From: CAIYUC01 sp963682005
GTDB taxonomy: Bacteria > Bacteroidota > Bacteroidia > Bacteroidales > FEN-979
DNA: 64,000 nt
Assembly: GCA_963682005.1 (NCBI GenBank)
Contig: OY820914.1
Span: 4,464,001-4,528,000 of the forward strand
Direction of reading: 5' to 3'
Each line of letters starts with the position of its first letter. Position 1 is the first letter of the stretch. Positions 36,280 to 44,815 of the stretch are shown here, piece by piece. The notes beneath the pieces are model-generated. The model made no database searches and was not told the origin of the DNA. It saw only the letters and a program-made list of their open reading frames with translations. Both the position numbers and the translations under genes were made by a program.

Positions 36280-37277
36280 TCGCCAAGGGTGGCCACCATC
36301 ACAGCTTTAATGGTATGAAGCCTGTTCTCTGCTTCATCGAATACCAATGATGCCGGGGATTCAAAAACATCTTCGGTCACTTCCATCCCATCAAGCTTAT
36401 ACTTCTTGAAAATGTCTTTCCCGACAGAAGTATCCTTGTTATGGAAGGCTGGCAAACAATGCAGGAATTTCACGGCAGGATTGCCGGTTTTCTTCATCAG
36501 CGCACTGTTGACCTGGTAAGGTAACATTTCTTTGATCCGTTGTTCCCACAGAGCCGGGTCTTCTCCCATGGAGACCCACACGTCGGTATAGATAAAATCA
36601 ACCCCTTTAACTGCATCAGCCGCTTTCTCCGTGAGGGTGATCTTAGCGCCGGTTTCTTTGGCAATTCGTTTACACTCATCAACCAATTCCTTGGCCGGCC
36701 AATATTTTTTCGGTGCTGCGGCACGGAAATCCATTCCCATTTTTGCTGCTCCAACCATGAGGGAATTGCCCATATTGAACCGTGCATCGCCGCAATAACA
36801 GAAAGATATCTGGTGCAAAGGCTTATCTGAATGCTCGATCATGGTCATAAAATCTGCCAGGATCTGGGTTGGGTGAAATTCATTGGTAAGTCCGTTCCAC
36901 ACCGGGACGCCGGCATATTTCCCAAGCTCTTCAACGATCTCCTGGCCGAATCCTCTGTATTCGATGCCGTCATACATCCTGCCCAGCACCCGGGCCGTGT
37001 CTTTCATCGTTTCTTTCTTGCCGATATGTGATCCTTCGGGGCCAAGGTAAGTGACCCTTGCACCCTGGTCGAAAGCGGCCACTTCAAATGCACAACGTGT
37101 ACGGGTAGATGCTTTCTCAAAGATCAGCGCAATATTCTTGCCTTGCAACCTGGGTTGCTCGATACCTGCATATTTGGCCTTTTTCAGGTCAATCGCCAGG
37201 TTCAGTAAAAATTTGATTTCTTCAGGGGTAAAGTCCAGTAACTTCAAAAAGTTCCTGTTTCTTAAATTGAATGCCAT
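36276..37277 (-). CDS. Ornithine carbamoyltransferase
   Basis: 333 residues. The carbamoyl-phosphate site is STRTR (about residues 56-60), followed by HPTQ and the ornithine-site HCLP (about 273-276); FHPTQ and the C-terminal ENRLHTIKAVM match as well. The enzyme makes citrulline from ornithine and carbamoyl phosphate, in arginine synthesis or catabolism. Neither arg nor arc genes are neighbours, so the direction in the cell is not decided. A real Shine-Dalgarno sequence (AGGAGA, 37282-37287) and a CTTG-N19-TAATTTTG promoter precede it. Confidence 0.92.
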   Translation of the reverse strand: MAFNLRNRNFLKLLDFTPEEIKFLLNLAIDLKKAKYAGIEQPRLQGKNIALIFEKASTRTRCAFEVAAFDQGARVTYLGPEGSHIGKKETMKDTARVLGRMYDGIEYRGFGQEIVEELGKYAGVPVWNGLTNEFHPTQILADFMTMIEHSDKPLHQISFCYCGDARFNMGNSLMVGAAKMGMDFRAAAPKKYWPAKELVDECKRIAKETGAKITLTEKAADAVKGVDFIYTDVWVSMGEDPALWEQRIKEMLPYQVNSALMKKTGNPAVKFLHCLPAFHNKDTSVGKDIFKKYKLDGMEVTEDVFESPASLVFDEAENRLHTIKAVMVATLGD

Positions 37278-37281
37278 AAAG

Positions 37282-37287
37282 TCTCCT
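37282..37287 (-). promoter_or_regulatory. Unusually strong Shine-Dalgarno (AGGAGA)
   Basis: AGGAGA 5 nt before the ornithine carbamoyltransferase ATG. Most genes in the window have none. Confidence 0.65.
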
Positions 37288-37309
37288 TTCTGTTTCTTTT
37301 AATTTTTGG

Positions 37310-37340
37310 CAAAATTAGGAATTTCCGGGATGTTTGCAAG
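37310..37340 (-). promoter_or_regulatory. Promoter CTTG-N19-TAATTTTG
   Basis: Minus-strand -33 CTTG (37337-37340), 19-nt spacer, -7 TAATTTTG (37310-37317). Complete match to the Bacteroidota promoter form except one base at -33. Confidence 0.65.
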
Positions 37341-37422
37341 AATCAGCATCTGCCATTGCCGCGAAAGTTATGCTGAAAGTTACGACTTTCAGGAACAAAT
37401 ACCGGCAGGAAACCGAACGTTC

Positions 37423-37788
37423 CTATTTATAAGAGTAATTGACAGAGTAGGTCGACGACTCTTCGGAAGAAAACGCATTCACTGTATCGCTGATCGGATA
37501 CTTATCGGAAGAATATGAATATTCGATATGAACTTCATATTTTGTATTTCCACCGGCATCCTTAAAAATCATTCCTGTGATATTGTTAAATGGAAGGAGT
37601 TTCCTCGCTTTGATTATCGATGGAGTCTGCGGTCCGAAATCCAGTTCCACCCGGTCGAGTACATCAATGATCTTCGCGGCTTTCAGGGTATAGAAAAAAG
37701 GATTTGGATTGGCATCATAGATAATCTCTCCGGTAAGGACCTCTGATACAAAGTCGTCATCAATGACTTGCAGATACAACCTTTTCAT
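37423..37788 (-). CDS. Hypothetical protein
   Basis: 121 residues from the ATG of MKRLYLQ (the longer frame uses a TTG inside the end of the mscS-like gene). No signal peptide is seen and no family was recognised. The sequence is acidic and beta-rich (IDVLDRVELDF, KYEVHIEYSYSSDKYP) and the C-terminus is Tyr/Ser-rich. It lies directly downstream of the mechanosensitive channel gene and is probably cotranscribed with it. Confidence 0.6.
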   Translation of the reverse strand: MKRLYLQVIDDDFVSEVLTGEIIYDANPNPFFYTLKAAKIIDVLDRVELDFGPQTPSIIKARKLLPFNNITGMIFKDAGGNTKYEVHIEYSYSSDKYPISDTVNAFSSEESSTYSVNYSYK

Positions 37789-37814
37789 TTTACAGATTTT
37801 TTTAAGAAACCGGT

Positions 37815-39017
37815 TCAATTATTAAATTCTGATGTACCGGGCCTTTGATATGCTTGTAATCCGAACAAAGGAAGCACAGAATATATGTGTTCAAACAACC
37901 TTGATTGCAGGCCCTCATGATCGGAGAGATCCTGGAAGAGCGTAAAAAGTGTAATCTCCACAGGAAGGCCCGTTTCGGCTGCCTGTAAAAGTCGAATGAG
38001 CACTCCGGCATCAGGGTTGATGCCCTGAATATTCTTCACGTAAGCTCCAATGTATTGTCTGAACAACCCGAGGTTGGTTTGCTGCCCGCCGCCAGGAACC
38101 TCTATTTCCTGCAGGACACCCAGTTCGTTTATTTTGTTCAGCATTTCGTCATCGACTGGATGGATTGAACGGACATCGATGAGAAAAAACCTCCTCATCC
38201 TTCTTCCGCCGGCATCCATCATGCTTCGCCAGTTCATGAACGATTCAGTCACAAGCGTATAAGTTGGGACTAGTGTCACTGAATTATCCCAGTTCCTGAT
38301 CTTAACCGTAACGAGCGAAATATCGATCACAATTCCATCGGCATTGTGTTTTGAAAGGGATATCCAGTCCCCGATTTTCAGCATATTATTGCCCGAAAGC
38401 TGCACTCCTGCTACAAAACCGAGGATACTGTCTTTAAATATCAGGAGAAGGACAGCAGAAATAGCGCCCAACCCCGCCAGGATGGAAACCGGTGACTGGC
38501 CGATCATTGCTGAGATCAGGACAATCCCGCCGATCACATATACGATGATCTTGGCAATCTGGATATAACCCTTAATGGGCTTGGAGTCAGCGACTTCAAA
38601 CTCTCCATAGATTTTGTAGACAGCATTCAGGAAGGAAATGATCACGAGCAGAAAAACAGCGATCATATATAGTTTCAGGATCAGATCAATATAATGAACG
38701 GCCTGTGGATGATTTGTGAGTGTTGCCGTGAGGGCCACCTGCAGGATCAGGGCCGGGATCAGAAGGGCCAGTCTTGTGAAAACACGTTCTTCGTATAAAT
38801 AGTCATCCCATTTGCTGCTTGACCGTTCCACCAGTCTTTTCAGGAAACGGTTCAGGACAAATTTCAGGATGTAATAAACAATAACAGAACTGAAAAGGAT
38901 GATAATGAAAACCGAAAAATCGACAATATAATTTGCAATTGTATCATTAAATCCCCATTGAAGCAGGGTATCCTTAAGTTTCTCGCTATAAGTCAGGGCA
39001 TAATAGGCTTTCATCAA
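37815..39017 (-). CDS. MscS-family mechanosensitive ion channel
   Basis: 400 residues. Four or five hydrophobic helices (about 30-175) lead into the pore helix and the MscS beta domain (ILGFVAGVQLSGNNMLKIGDWI, about 205-226; GIVIDISLVTVKIRNWDN, about 233), which marks small-conductance channels of the YnaI/YbiO size. The channel protects against osmotic shock by opening under membrane tension. The start is ATG. Downstream are the hypothetical gene and, upstream in the same direction, the lipid kinase, separated by 9 nt, so the three may form an operon. Confidence 0.9.
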   Translation of the reverse strand: MMKAYYALTYSEKLKDTLLQWGFNDTIANYIVDFSVFIIILFSSVIVYYILKFVLNRFLKRLVERSSSKWDDYLYEERVFTRLALLIPALILQVALTATLTNHPQAVHYIDLILKLYMIAVFLLVIISFLNAVYKIYGEFEVADSKPIKGYIQIAKIIVYVIGGIVLISAMIGQSPVSILAGLGAISAVLLLIFKDSILGFVAGVQLSGNNMLKIGDWISLSKHNADGIVIDISLVTVKIRNWDNSVTLVPTYTLVTESFMNWRSMMDAGGRRMRRFFLIDVRSIHPVDDEMLNKINELGVLQEIEVPGGGQQTNLGLFRQYIGAYVKNIQGINPDAGVLIRLLQAAETGLPVEITLFTLFQDLSDHEGLQSRLFEHIYSVLPLFGLQAYQRPGTSEFNN

Positions 39018-39026
39018 TGCTAGATT

Positions 39027-39920
39027 TTATGGTACTATGATCTTTAATGATAAAGGAAATACCTTGATGTCAAACTGCTTTCCATGAGTGAATGGATCTC
39101 CGTCCACATGGATTGATTTTCCTCTCTTCCGGGTAACGCGGACCTCTTTGGCTTTTAATATTTCGACAAACACAGTTTTATCAAACCGTTTCATAAACAA
39201 TAACGGGATGATAAAGGGAAGTTTATAGAGCGGAATCTTCCTGACAATGCAAACGTCAATAAAACCGTCATCAATAATTGCTGTCGGATCGATTGACGCA
39301 TTGTTCCCGTATTGACTGGAGTTTGCAAAACTTACCATCAATGCTCTCCGTTTGATGGTTCTCCCGTCGATCACGAGTTCATATTTCCTTGGTTTATAAT
39401 TCCGGTATTCCCTTGTAATCACTTTGAGATAGGTAAGAAATCCCCTTTTCCCTGCATCGGCAAACTTCCTGGCTATAAATGCGTCATAACCCACCCCTGC
39501 AATATTCAGGAAAACCTGGTCATCAAGAGTGCCTGTATCTATGGTGATCACCTTACCGGCAAGAATGGTATCGAGGGCCTTCTGAAGGTTAAACGGGATT
39601 TTCAAATGCCTTGCCAGCCCGTTTCCTGATCCTGTAGGAATGATGCCAAGAGATGTGTCGGTATTGATCATGGCTGAAGCCGTTTCATTGATCGTTCCGT
39701 CGCCACCAACGGCTACAATAACATCGGTATTCCCAGCAATGGCCTCCCTGCTCAGGTCTGATGCATGCCCCGGCCTTTCTGTTTCTGCGATCCTGTATTC
39801 GATGCCTGAATTCCCAAGCCTCTTTTCAATGGCTTGGATGATAAGATTCTTCTTTCGCCCTCCCGAGATCGGGTTGACGATGAACAATATCCTTTTCGCC
39901 TTTAATCCGGGATCATTCAT
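39027..39920 (-). CDS. Lipid/diacylglycerol kinase family protein (YegS/DgkB-like)
   Basis: 297 residues from the ATG at 39920, which follows the upstream stop by 1 nt (tight coupling). The DAGK catalytic signature is visible: IVNPISGG (about 14-21), VAVGGDGTINE (about 69-79) and PTGSGNGLAR (about 94-103). These bind ATP and phosphorylate a lipid substrate such as diacylglycerol. Its coupling to an LtaS-like gene suggests recycling of lipid freed by lipoteichoic-type polymer synthesis, which is an inference from context. Confidence 0.88.
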   Translation of the reverse strand: MNDPGLKAKRILFIVNPISGGRKKNLIIQAIEKRLGNSGIEYRIAETERPGHASDLSREAIAGNTDVIVAVGGDGTINETASAMINTDTSLGIIPTGSGNGLARHLKIPFNLQKALDTILAGKVITIDTGTLDDQVFLNIAGVGYDAFIARKFADAGKRGFLTYLKVITREYRNYKPRKYELVIDGRTIKRRALMVSFANSSQYGNNASIDPTAIIDDGFIDVCIVRKIPLYKLPFIIPLLFMKRFDKTVFVEILKAKEVRVTRKRGKSIHVDGDPFTHGKQFDIKVFPLSLKIIVP

Positions 39921-39921
39921 G

Positions 39922-41856
39922 TCAGTCAACGGATAGCCGGTTTTCAATCAAACGGTTATTGTATTGCTGGATGTATGCTTTGATGAATCGCTCAAGTCCT
40001 GCTTTAGCAGGCAATCCGGTTTTTATAAGGTTTTTGGTTTGCAGGCTGTCATTCTTCAGATCATACAGCCCGGTCGAATTAGTGCCGTCGAATTCGAGGA
40101 GGTATCCGTCTTTGATGAGCCCATATACACCTGAAATATAATGTACCGAAAAATGAATTGATTGAGGATTGAAAAGATCGACCCCAAAAGCAAGAAAATC
40201 TTTGTCATAGCCAAGATACCCGAGGACAGTAGGAAGGATGTCTGTTTGCTGGGCGATATCTTTTTCAAACCCTTTGAGATCAGAATCCGGCTTATAAAAA
40301 ACGATCGGGATGGCATATTGACCTGTTGATGTCTGGTAATAGGGTTTATACCCTTCGGATGTATGATCTGCTGTAATAACGAACAGGGTGTTTTCAAACC
40401 AGGACATCTTCTTCACTGTCCTGAAAAATTGCTTCAGCGAATAATCCGAATACATGATGCTTTCCTGGATAGGCAGATTCCCTTTCCGGAACATGCCCTT
40501 ATATTTTTCAGGAACAAAATAAGGATGATGGGAAGAAAGTGAAAAGAGAGCAGCCACGAAAGGTGGCTTCAGGGTATTTACCTTACTTGCTGTAAACTGG
40601 AAAAACTCTTCATCCCTGATCCCCCATTTGCCATCGTAATCTTTGTCATTATTATATTCGCTCCGGCCATAGTAATGATCGAAGCCTGTTAATTTCGTGT
40701 ACGAGTCAAAACCCATGGTACCATTCGTTCCTCCATGAAAAAAGGCACTTGAGTATCCCCTCGATTTTAATATGCCTGCCAGGCTTGCATATTTATCAGC
40801 AGCGTAATTGGATTGAATGAAAGATTCATCCATCATGGACGGAATTCCGGACAGAATCGCAGGTATGCCCTGGATGGAGGTTTTACCATTTGCAAAGGCC
40901 CTGTAAACAATACTTTTTCCGGCCAGTGAATCAAGGAATGGAGTAAAGCTCTGGTTGCCTTCCTTTCCTCCGGATTCGTTAAACACTCCAAAATGTTCCC
41001 TGGAAAAGCTTTCCATGATGATGATCATCACGTTATAGTTTTTAAACGATCCCGGATTTCCTTTATGGACCGGTGTATATACTTTTTCAAGGTCACTTTC
41101 CTTCCTGAAAAAAGTGATTGTTTTAACGGACCGGTTGCCAAATGTCTTGGCAATCGAAAAAGGAGTATTCAGGAGCAATGTCACATTTTTAGCGGATGTG
41201 TAATTCCCTGCAGTGATCAAACTGATCGGCCGGAGCTGGAATCCCCCTCGGATGCCGATCACGCATATGAACATGATGACAATGAACAGGAAGGTCTGAA
41301 AAAAATAGTATTTCGCATTCCCTCCCTTTCCTTTCTTGCTGCCTGAAGCCTGGAGTTTTACACGGATGGAGCCCCATACAAGCAAGATGCAAAAGATGAT
41401 CCAAACCAGGAGCACATACCAGAAATCCTTCAGGAACTGAGGGATCAGTTTGTTGAAATCCCCTCCTACCCCAAGATAGGCAAAGATGTCTGCGGTTGTT
41501 CTTTTCAGGGTAAACCGGAAATAAATCAGGTCGACAAAGTTACTGGCAAGGGCAACAATATTGATAAAGAAGAAGAATGTATTCAACACACCCTGGTAGA
41601 TCTTATTCATCCGGAACCGGAATGGAATTGAATTCAACAGGATATAAGGAGCATTAATAATAATAGCGGCAGAAATATCAAACCTGAGACCATAAACAAA
41701 GATTTTCATCAATTCGTTAAACCCTGCGCCGGAAAAGTACTTAAAGTTAAACAGGAAAAACATGATCCTGGAAAGGAACATGAGCAGGATCACTACGAGG
41801 ATGCGGACAAGCACCACGGTCTGGATATTTCCCTGTAATCCTTTTGACTTTTTCAT
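39922..41856 (-). CDS. LtaS-like membrane sulfatase (phosphoglycerol/phosphoethanolamine transferase)
   Basis: 644 residues. Five N-terminal membrane helices (about 10-190) are followed by an alkaline-phosphatase-fold domain. Metal and catalytic residues expected for LtaS are visible: ESF in IIIMESFSREHF (about 281), the nucleophile Thr in NGKTSIQG (about 324) and DH in VITADHTSEG (about 496). Family members move phosphoglycerol or phosphoethanolamine from phospholipids to glycolipid acceptors outside the membrane. Bacteroidota have no classic lipoteichoic acid, so the acceptor is unknown. A CTTG-N20-TACCTTTG promoter sits directly before the ATG, which suggests a near-leaderless message. Confidence 0.88.
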   Translation of the reverse strand: MKKSKGLQGNIQTVVLVRILVVILLMFLSRIMFFLFNFKYFSGAGFNELMKIFVYGLRFDISAAIIINAPYILLNSIPFRFRMNKIYQGVLNTFFFFINIVALASNFVDLIYFRFTLKRTTADIFAYLGVGGDFNKLIPQFLKDFWYVLLVWIIFCILLVWGSIRVKLQASGSKKGKGGNAKYYFFQTFLFIVIMFICVIGIRGGFQLRPISLITAGNYTSAKNVTLLLNTPFSIAKTFGNRSVKTITFFRKESDLEKVYTPVHKGNPGSFKNYNVMIIIMESFSREHFGVFNESGGKEGNQSFTPFLDSLAGKSIVYRAFANGKTSIQGIPAILSGIPSMMDESFIQSNYAADKYASLAGILKSRGYSSAFFHGGTNGTMGFDSYTKLTGFDHYYGRSEYNNDKDYDGKWGIRDEEFFQFTASKVNTLKPPFVAALFSLSSHHPYFVPEKYKGMFRKGNLPIQESIMYSDYSLKQFFRTVKKMSWFENTLFVITADHTSEGYKPYYQTSTGQYAIPIVFYKPDSDLKGFEKDIAQQTDILPTVLGYLGYDKDFLAFGVDLFNPQSIHFSVHYISGVYGLIKDGYLLEFDGTNSTGLYDLKNDSLQTKNLIKTGLPAKAGLERFIKAYIQQYNNRLIENRLSVD

Positions 41857-41860
41857 GGTG

Positions 41861-41892
41861 CAAAGGTATTTTATTCAACTTTCTTTATCAAG
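41861..41892 (-). promoter_or_regulatory. Promoter CTTG-N20-TACCTTTG abutting start codon
   Basis: -33 CTTG at 41889-41892, 20-nt spacer, -7 TACCTTTG at 41861-41868. The box ends 4 nt before the ATG at 41856. Confidence 0.6.
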
Positions 41893-42006
41893 ATATATAT
41901 TTTTTGTGCCTGGTTCAATAAATATCCTTCACAGGCACCTTCACGAAAAAATGCGTTCTGACGAAAACGATTTCATTCTGTTTTCACCAAGTTCCCGGGA
42001 TTTTTA

Positions 42007-42014
42007 TAAATTTG
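42007..42014 (+). promoter_or_regulatory. -7 box TAAATTTG
   Basis: Perfect TAnnTTTG 21 nt before the ATG of the citrate lyase fusion gene. It is back-to-back with the LtaS-like promoter. Confidence 0.5.
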
Positions 42015-42035
42015 ACCCATTAAAACAGATTGACG

Positions 42036-43250
42036 ATGGGAGAACTAATTACAACCGGCAACAAAGGGAAAACGGTACGTTCTGATTGTTTCATCACCCT
42101 GGAACTTAAGGATTCCGGTGGGCTTGAGATACTGGTCGAGAGTAAAGTAGCCGTGATGTATGGAAATGCAATCAGAAACCTGGCGAAAGAGATCCTTGAT
42201 TTTTTCACCATCAGGAATGCATCGCTCAGGATCGAAGATTCAGGTGCATTGCCTCTTGTCATGGCAGCACGCATCGAAGCCGCCATCAGGAAGCTCAGTC
42301 CCTCGGAAAAGGATTTTCTTGTGCCCATAATTAAGGAGAATGAATATTCTACCACAAAGGAAAGGAACAGGTTCTCAAGGCTATATCTTCCGGGAAATAC
42401 CCCGAGCCTGATGATCAACGCCGGCATTCACAAGCCTGATGGCATCATCCTTGACCTTGAAGATGCTGTTGCCCCGGAAAAGAAGGACGAAGCAAGATAC
42501 CTGGTCAGGAATGCTCTTCTTGGTATTGATTTCTATGGTGCAGAACGTATGGTCAGGATAAACCAGGGAGAACGGGGGATCGCAGATCTGGATTTTATCA
42601 TCCCGTACAATGTCAACCTTGTTCTGCTGCCAAAATGCGAGACTGCTGACCAGATTCACCAGGTTAACCATCGTATTGACGAGATCAGGAAGAAACGGAA
42701 GATAAAGAAGGAGGTGTGGCTGATGCCCATCATTGAAAGTGCCCTTGGTGTGATAAATGCTTACCAGGTAGCCAGTGCGGCTGAGAATATTGTTGCCATG
42801 GCAATCGGACTGGAAGACTACACGGCCGACCTGGGTACAAAAAGAACTGCAGAAGGCAATGAATCGTTCTTTGCCAGGAGCATGGTGGTTAACGCCGCCA
42901 GGGCTGCCGGCATCCAGCCGATCGATTCAGTGTTCTCCGATGTCGGTGATACAGAAGGCCTGAAACAGAATGTTCTTCGCTCCAAATCGCTCGGATTCGA
43001 CGGGATGGGCTGCATTCACCCAAGACAGATAAGGGTGATCCATGATAATTTCGCCCCATCACACGATGAGACCGAACGGGCGAAAAAGATCGTATCTGCC
43101 TTCCACAAAGCAACGGAACAGGGACTTGGCGTAGTTTCACTTGGCACAAAAATGATCGATCCTCCGGTCGTTAAAAGAGCACTGAACACCATAAACCTGG
43201 CAATAAAATTGGGAAAATTATCAGAAAACTGGAGGGAAACCTATGAGTAA
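42036..43250 (+). CDS. Citrate lyase ACP (CitD) fused to beta subunit (CitE)
   Basis: 405 residues counted from the ATG of MGELITTGNKG. Residues 1-95 match the gamma/acyl-carrier subunit CitD (IRNLAKEILDFF, RIEDSGALPLVMAARIEAA) with a Ser at about position 16 (TVRSDCF) in the place where the phosphoribosyl-dephospho-CoA group is attached. Residues about 108-395 match CitE of the HpcH/HpaI type (RLYLPGNTPSLM, IILDLEDAV, VRINQ, MPIIESALGV, IHPRQI). CitDE and CitF (next gene, overlapping by 8 nt) together would cleave citrate to acetate and oxaloacetate. No CitC ligase, CitX or CitG is adjacent, so activation genes must be elsewhere. Confidence 0.85.
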   Translation: MGELITTGNKGKTVRSDCFITLELKDSGGLEILVESKVAVMYGNAIRNLAKEILDFFTIRNASLRIEDSGALPLVMAARIEAAIRKLSPSEKDFLVPIIKENEYSTTKERNRFSRLYLPGNTPSLMINAGIHKPDGIILDLEDAVAPEKKDEARYLVRNALLGIDFYGAERMVRINQGERGIADLDFIIPYNVNLVLLPKCETADQIHQVNHRIDEIRKKRKIKKEVWLMPIIESALGVINAYQVASAAENIVAMAIGLEDYTADLGTKRTAEGNESFFARSMVVNAARAAGIQPIDSVFSDVGDTEGLKQNVLRSKSLGFDGMGCIHPRQIRVIHDNFAPSHDETERAKKIVSAFHKATEQGLGVVSLGTKMIDPPVVKRALNTINLAIKLGKLSENWRETYE

Positions 43251-44805
43251 ATATGACAAACTGGTTACCAATGCGATCGGACGCATCGTTCCGACGGTCA
43301 TAAACGGGGAACCTGCCATTCCATACATGGGTGTTGGCAAATACAAACCTGCCGGCCGGAAGGCAGCACCGCTGATCCCTTCTTCAGCAGATTATCCTTC
43401 TGACGGGAATAAAGTAGTTTCAGGTCTGAAGGAAGCGTTGGCTAAATGTGGCCTCAGGGATGGGATGACCATTTCCACGCATCATCATTTCAGGAACGGT
43501 GACCTTGTTGCCAACCAGATATTTGATGCAGCACATGAACTGGGTGCAAAAGACCTGATGTGGCTGCCTTCTGCATCTTTCCCCTGTCATGAACCCCTGA
43601 TCAGATATCTTGAGGATGGCACGATCCATCACATTGAAGGAAGTATGAACGGCCCCCTGGGAAAATTTACATCACAGGGAAAAATGAAAGGCCTTGGTGT
43701 TCTTCGCTCCCATGGCGGCCGCTACCAGGCCATCCAGGACGGAGAGGTTCATGTTGACATTGCAGTCATCGCTGCACCTACTGCTGATCCTTTCGGCAAT
43801 GCGAATGGCGTGAATGGTCCCGCTGCATGCGGTGCACTTGGTTTTGCATTAGCTGACTCTCAGTATGCCGACCGGGTTATCATTGTCACGGACAACCTGA
43901 TTCCCTTCCCTTGCCTCCCATGGCAGATCAATGGAAATTATGTTGATTTCGTGGTTGTGCTTGATCAGATCGGCATCCCGGAAAGGATCGTCAGCGGTAC
44001 AACTGAAGTGACCAAAAGTCCCGACAGGCTTTTGCTTGCTGAATGGACCGCACAGTTCTGTGATGAAGTCGGGATTATCCGCGACGGCTTTTCGTTCCAG
44101 GCAGGTGCCGGGGGAACAGCTTTGTCCATAGGCATCTATTTCTCCGAGATCCTGCGCCAGCGTGGGTGGAAAGCACGTTTTGCCCGCGGAGGCAGCAACA
44201 AGTACCTCGTTCAGATGCTTGAAGAAGGCCTTACGGAATTTATCCTCGACGGTCAGACTTTTGATCTCGAAGGGGTGAGATCGATGCGCGACAACCCCCG
44301 TCATGTCAATACGACGCCATTCACAAGCTATAATTATCATGGCAAAGGGAACTTTGCTTCATTGCTGGATGTCGTGATCCTTGGAGCAACCGAGGTTGAT
44401 ATAAATTTCAATGCCAATGTTGTCACACATTCCGACGGATACCTGTTGCACGGTATCGGAGGGTGGCAGAATTGCCTGTTCTCGAAATGCACGATCCTGC
44501 CCATCCCGCTCTTTCGCGACCGGATCCCGGTGATCCTCGACGAGGTGACAACAATCTGTGGCCCGGGCGAACTGATCGATGTGATCGTTACTGAAAGAGG
44601 GATCGCAATAAATCCCCTCAGGACAGATCTTATTGAGAAACTTAAAAACTCATCCCTGCCCATCAAAACAATCGGGGAACTGAAGGCTGAAGCGGAGAAG
44701 ATCTGCGGCAAGCCTGAAAAACCTAAATTCAGCGATGAGATCGTGGCCGTGATCAAGTGGGTAGATGGCACTGTCATAGACTCAGTCAGGAAAGTGATTC
44801 CGTAA
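43243..44805 (+). CDS. citF: Citrate lyase alpha subunit (CitF, citrate CoA-transferase)
   Basis: 520 residues, full length for CitF. It starts 8 nt before the end of the CitDE gene (ATG within the last codons), showing translational coupling. Visible family segments are STHHHFRNGD, GPLGKFTSQGKMKGLG, SHGGRYQA, and GAGGTALSIGIYF. The alpha subunit transfers the acyl carrier thioester from acetyl to citryl. A TTG-started RecQ gene follows after 10 nt. Confidence 0.9.
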   Translation: MSKYDKLVTNAIGRIVPTVINGEPAIPYMGVGKYKPAGRKAAPLIPSSADYPSDGNKVVSGLKEALAKCGLRDGMTISTHHHFRNGDLVANQIFDAAHELGAKDLMWLPSASFPCHEPLIRYLEDGTIHHIEGSMNGPLGKFTSQGKMKGLGVLRSHGGRYQAIQDGEVHVDIAVIAAPTADPFGNANGVNGPAACGALGFALADSQYADRVIIVTDNLIPFPCLPWQINGNYVDFVVVLDQIGIPERIVSGTTEVTKSPDRLLLAEWTAQFCDEVGIIRDGFSFQAGAGGTALSIGIYFSEILRQRGWKARFARGGSNKYLVQMLEEGLTEFILDGQTFDLEGVRSMRDNPRHVNTTPFTSYNYHGKGNFASLLDVVILGATEVDINFNANVVTHSDGYLLHGIGGWQNCLFSKCTILPIPLFRDRIPVILDEVTTICGPGELIDVIVTERGIAINPLRTDLIEKLKNSSLPIKTIGELKAEAEKICGKPEKPKFSDEIVAVIKWVDGTVIDSVRKVIP

Positions 44806-44815
44806 TCCAGATATA

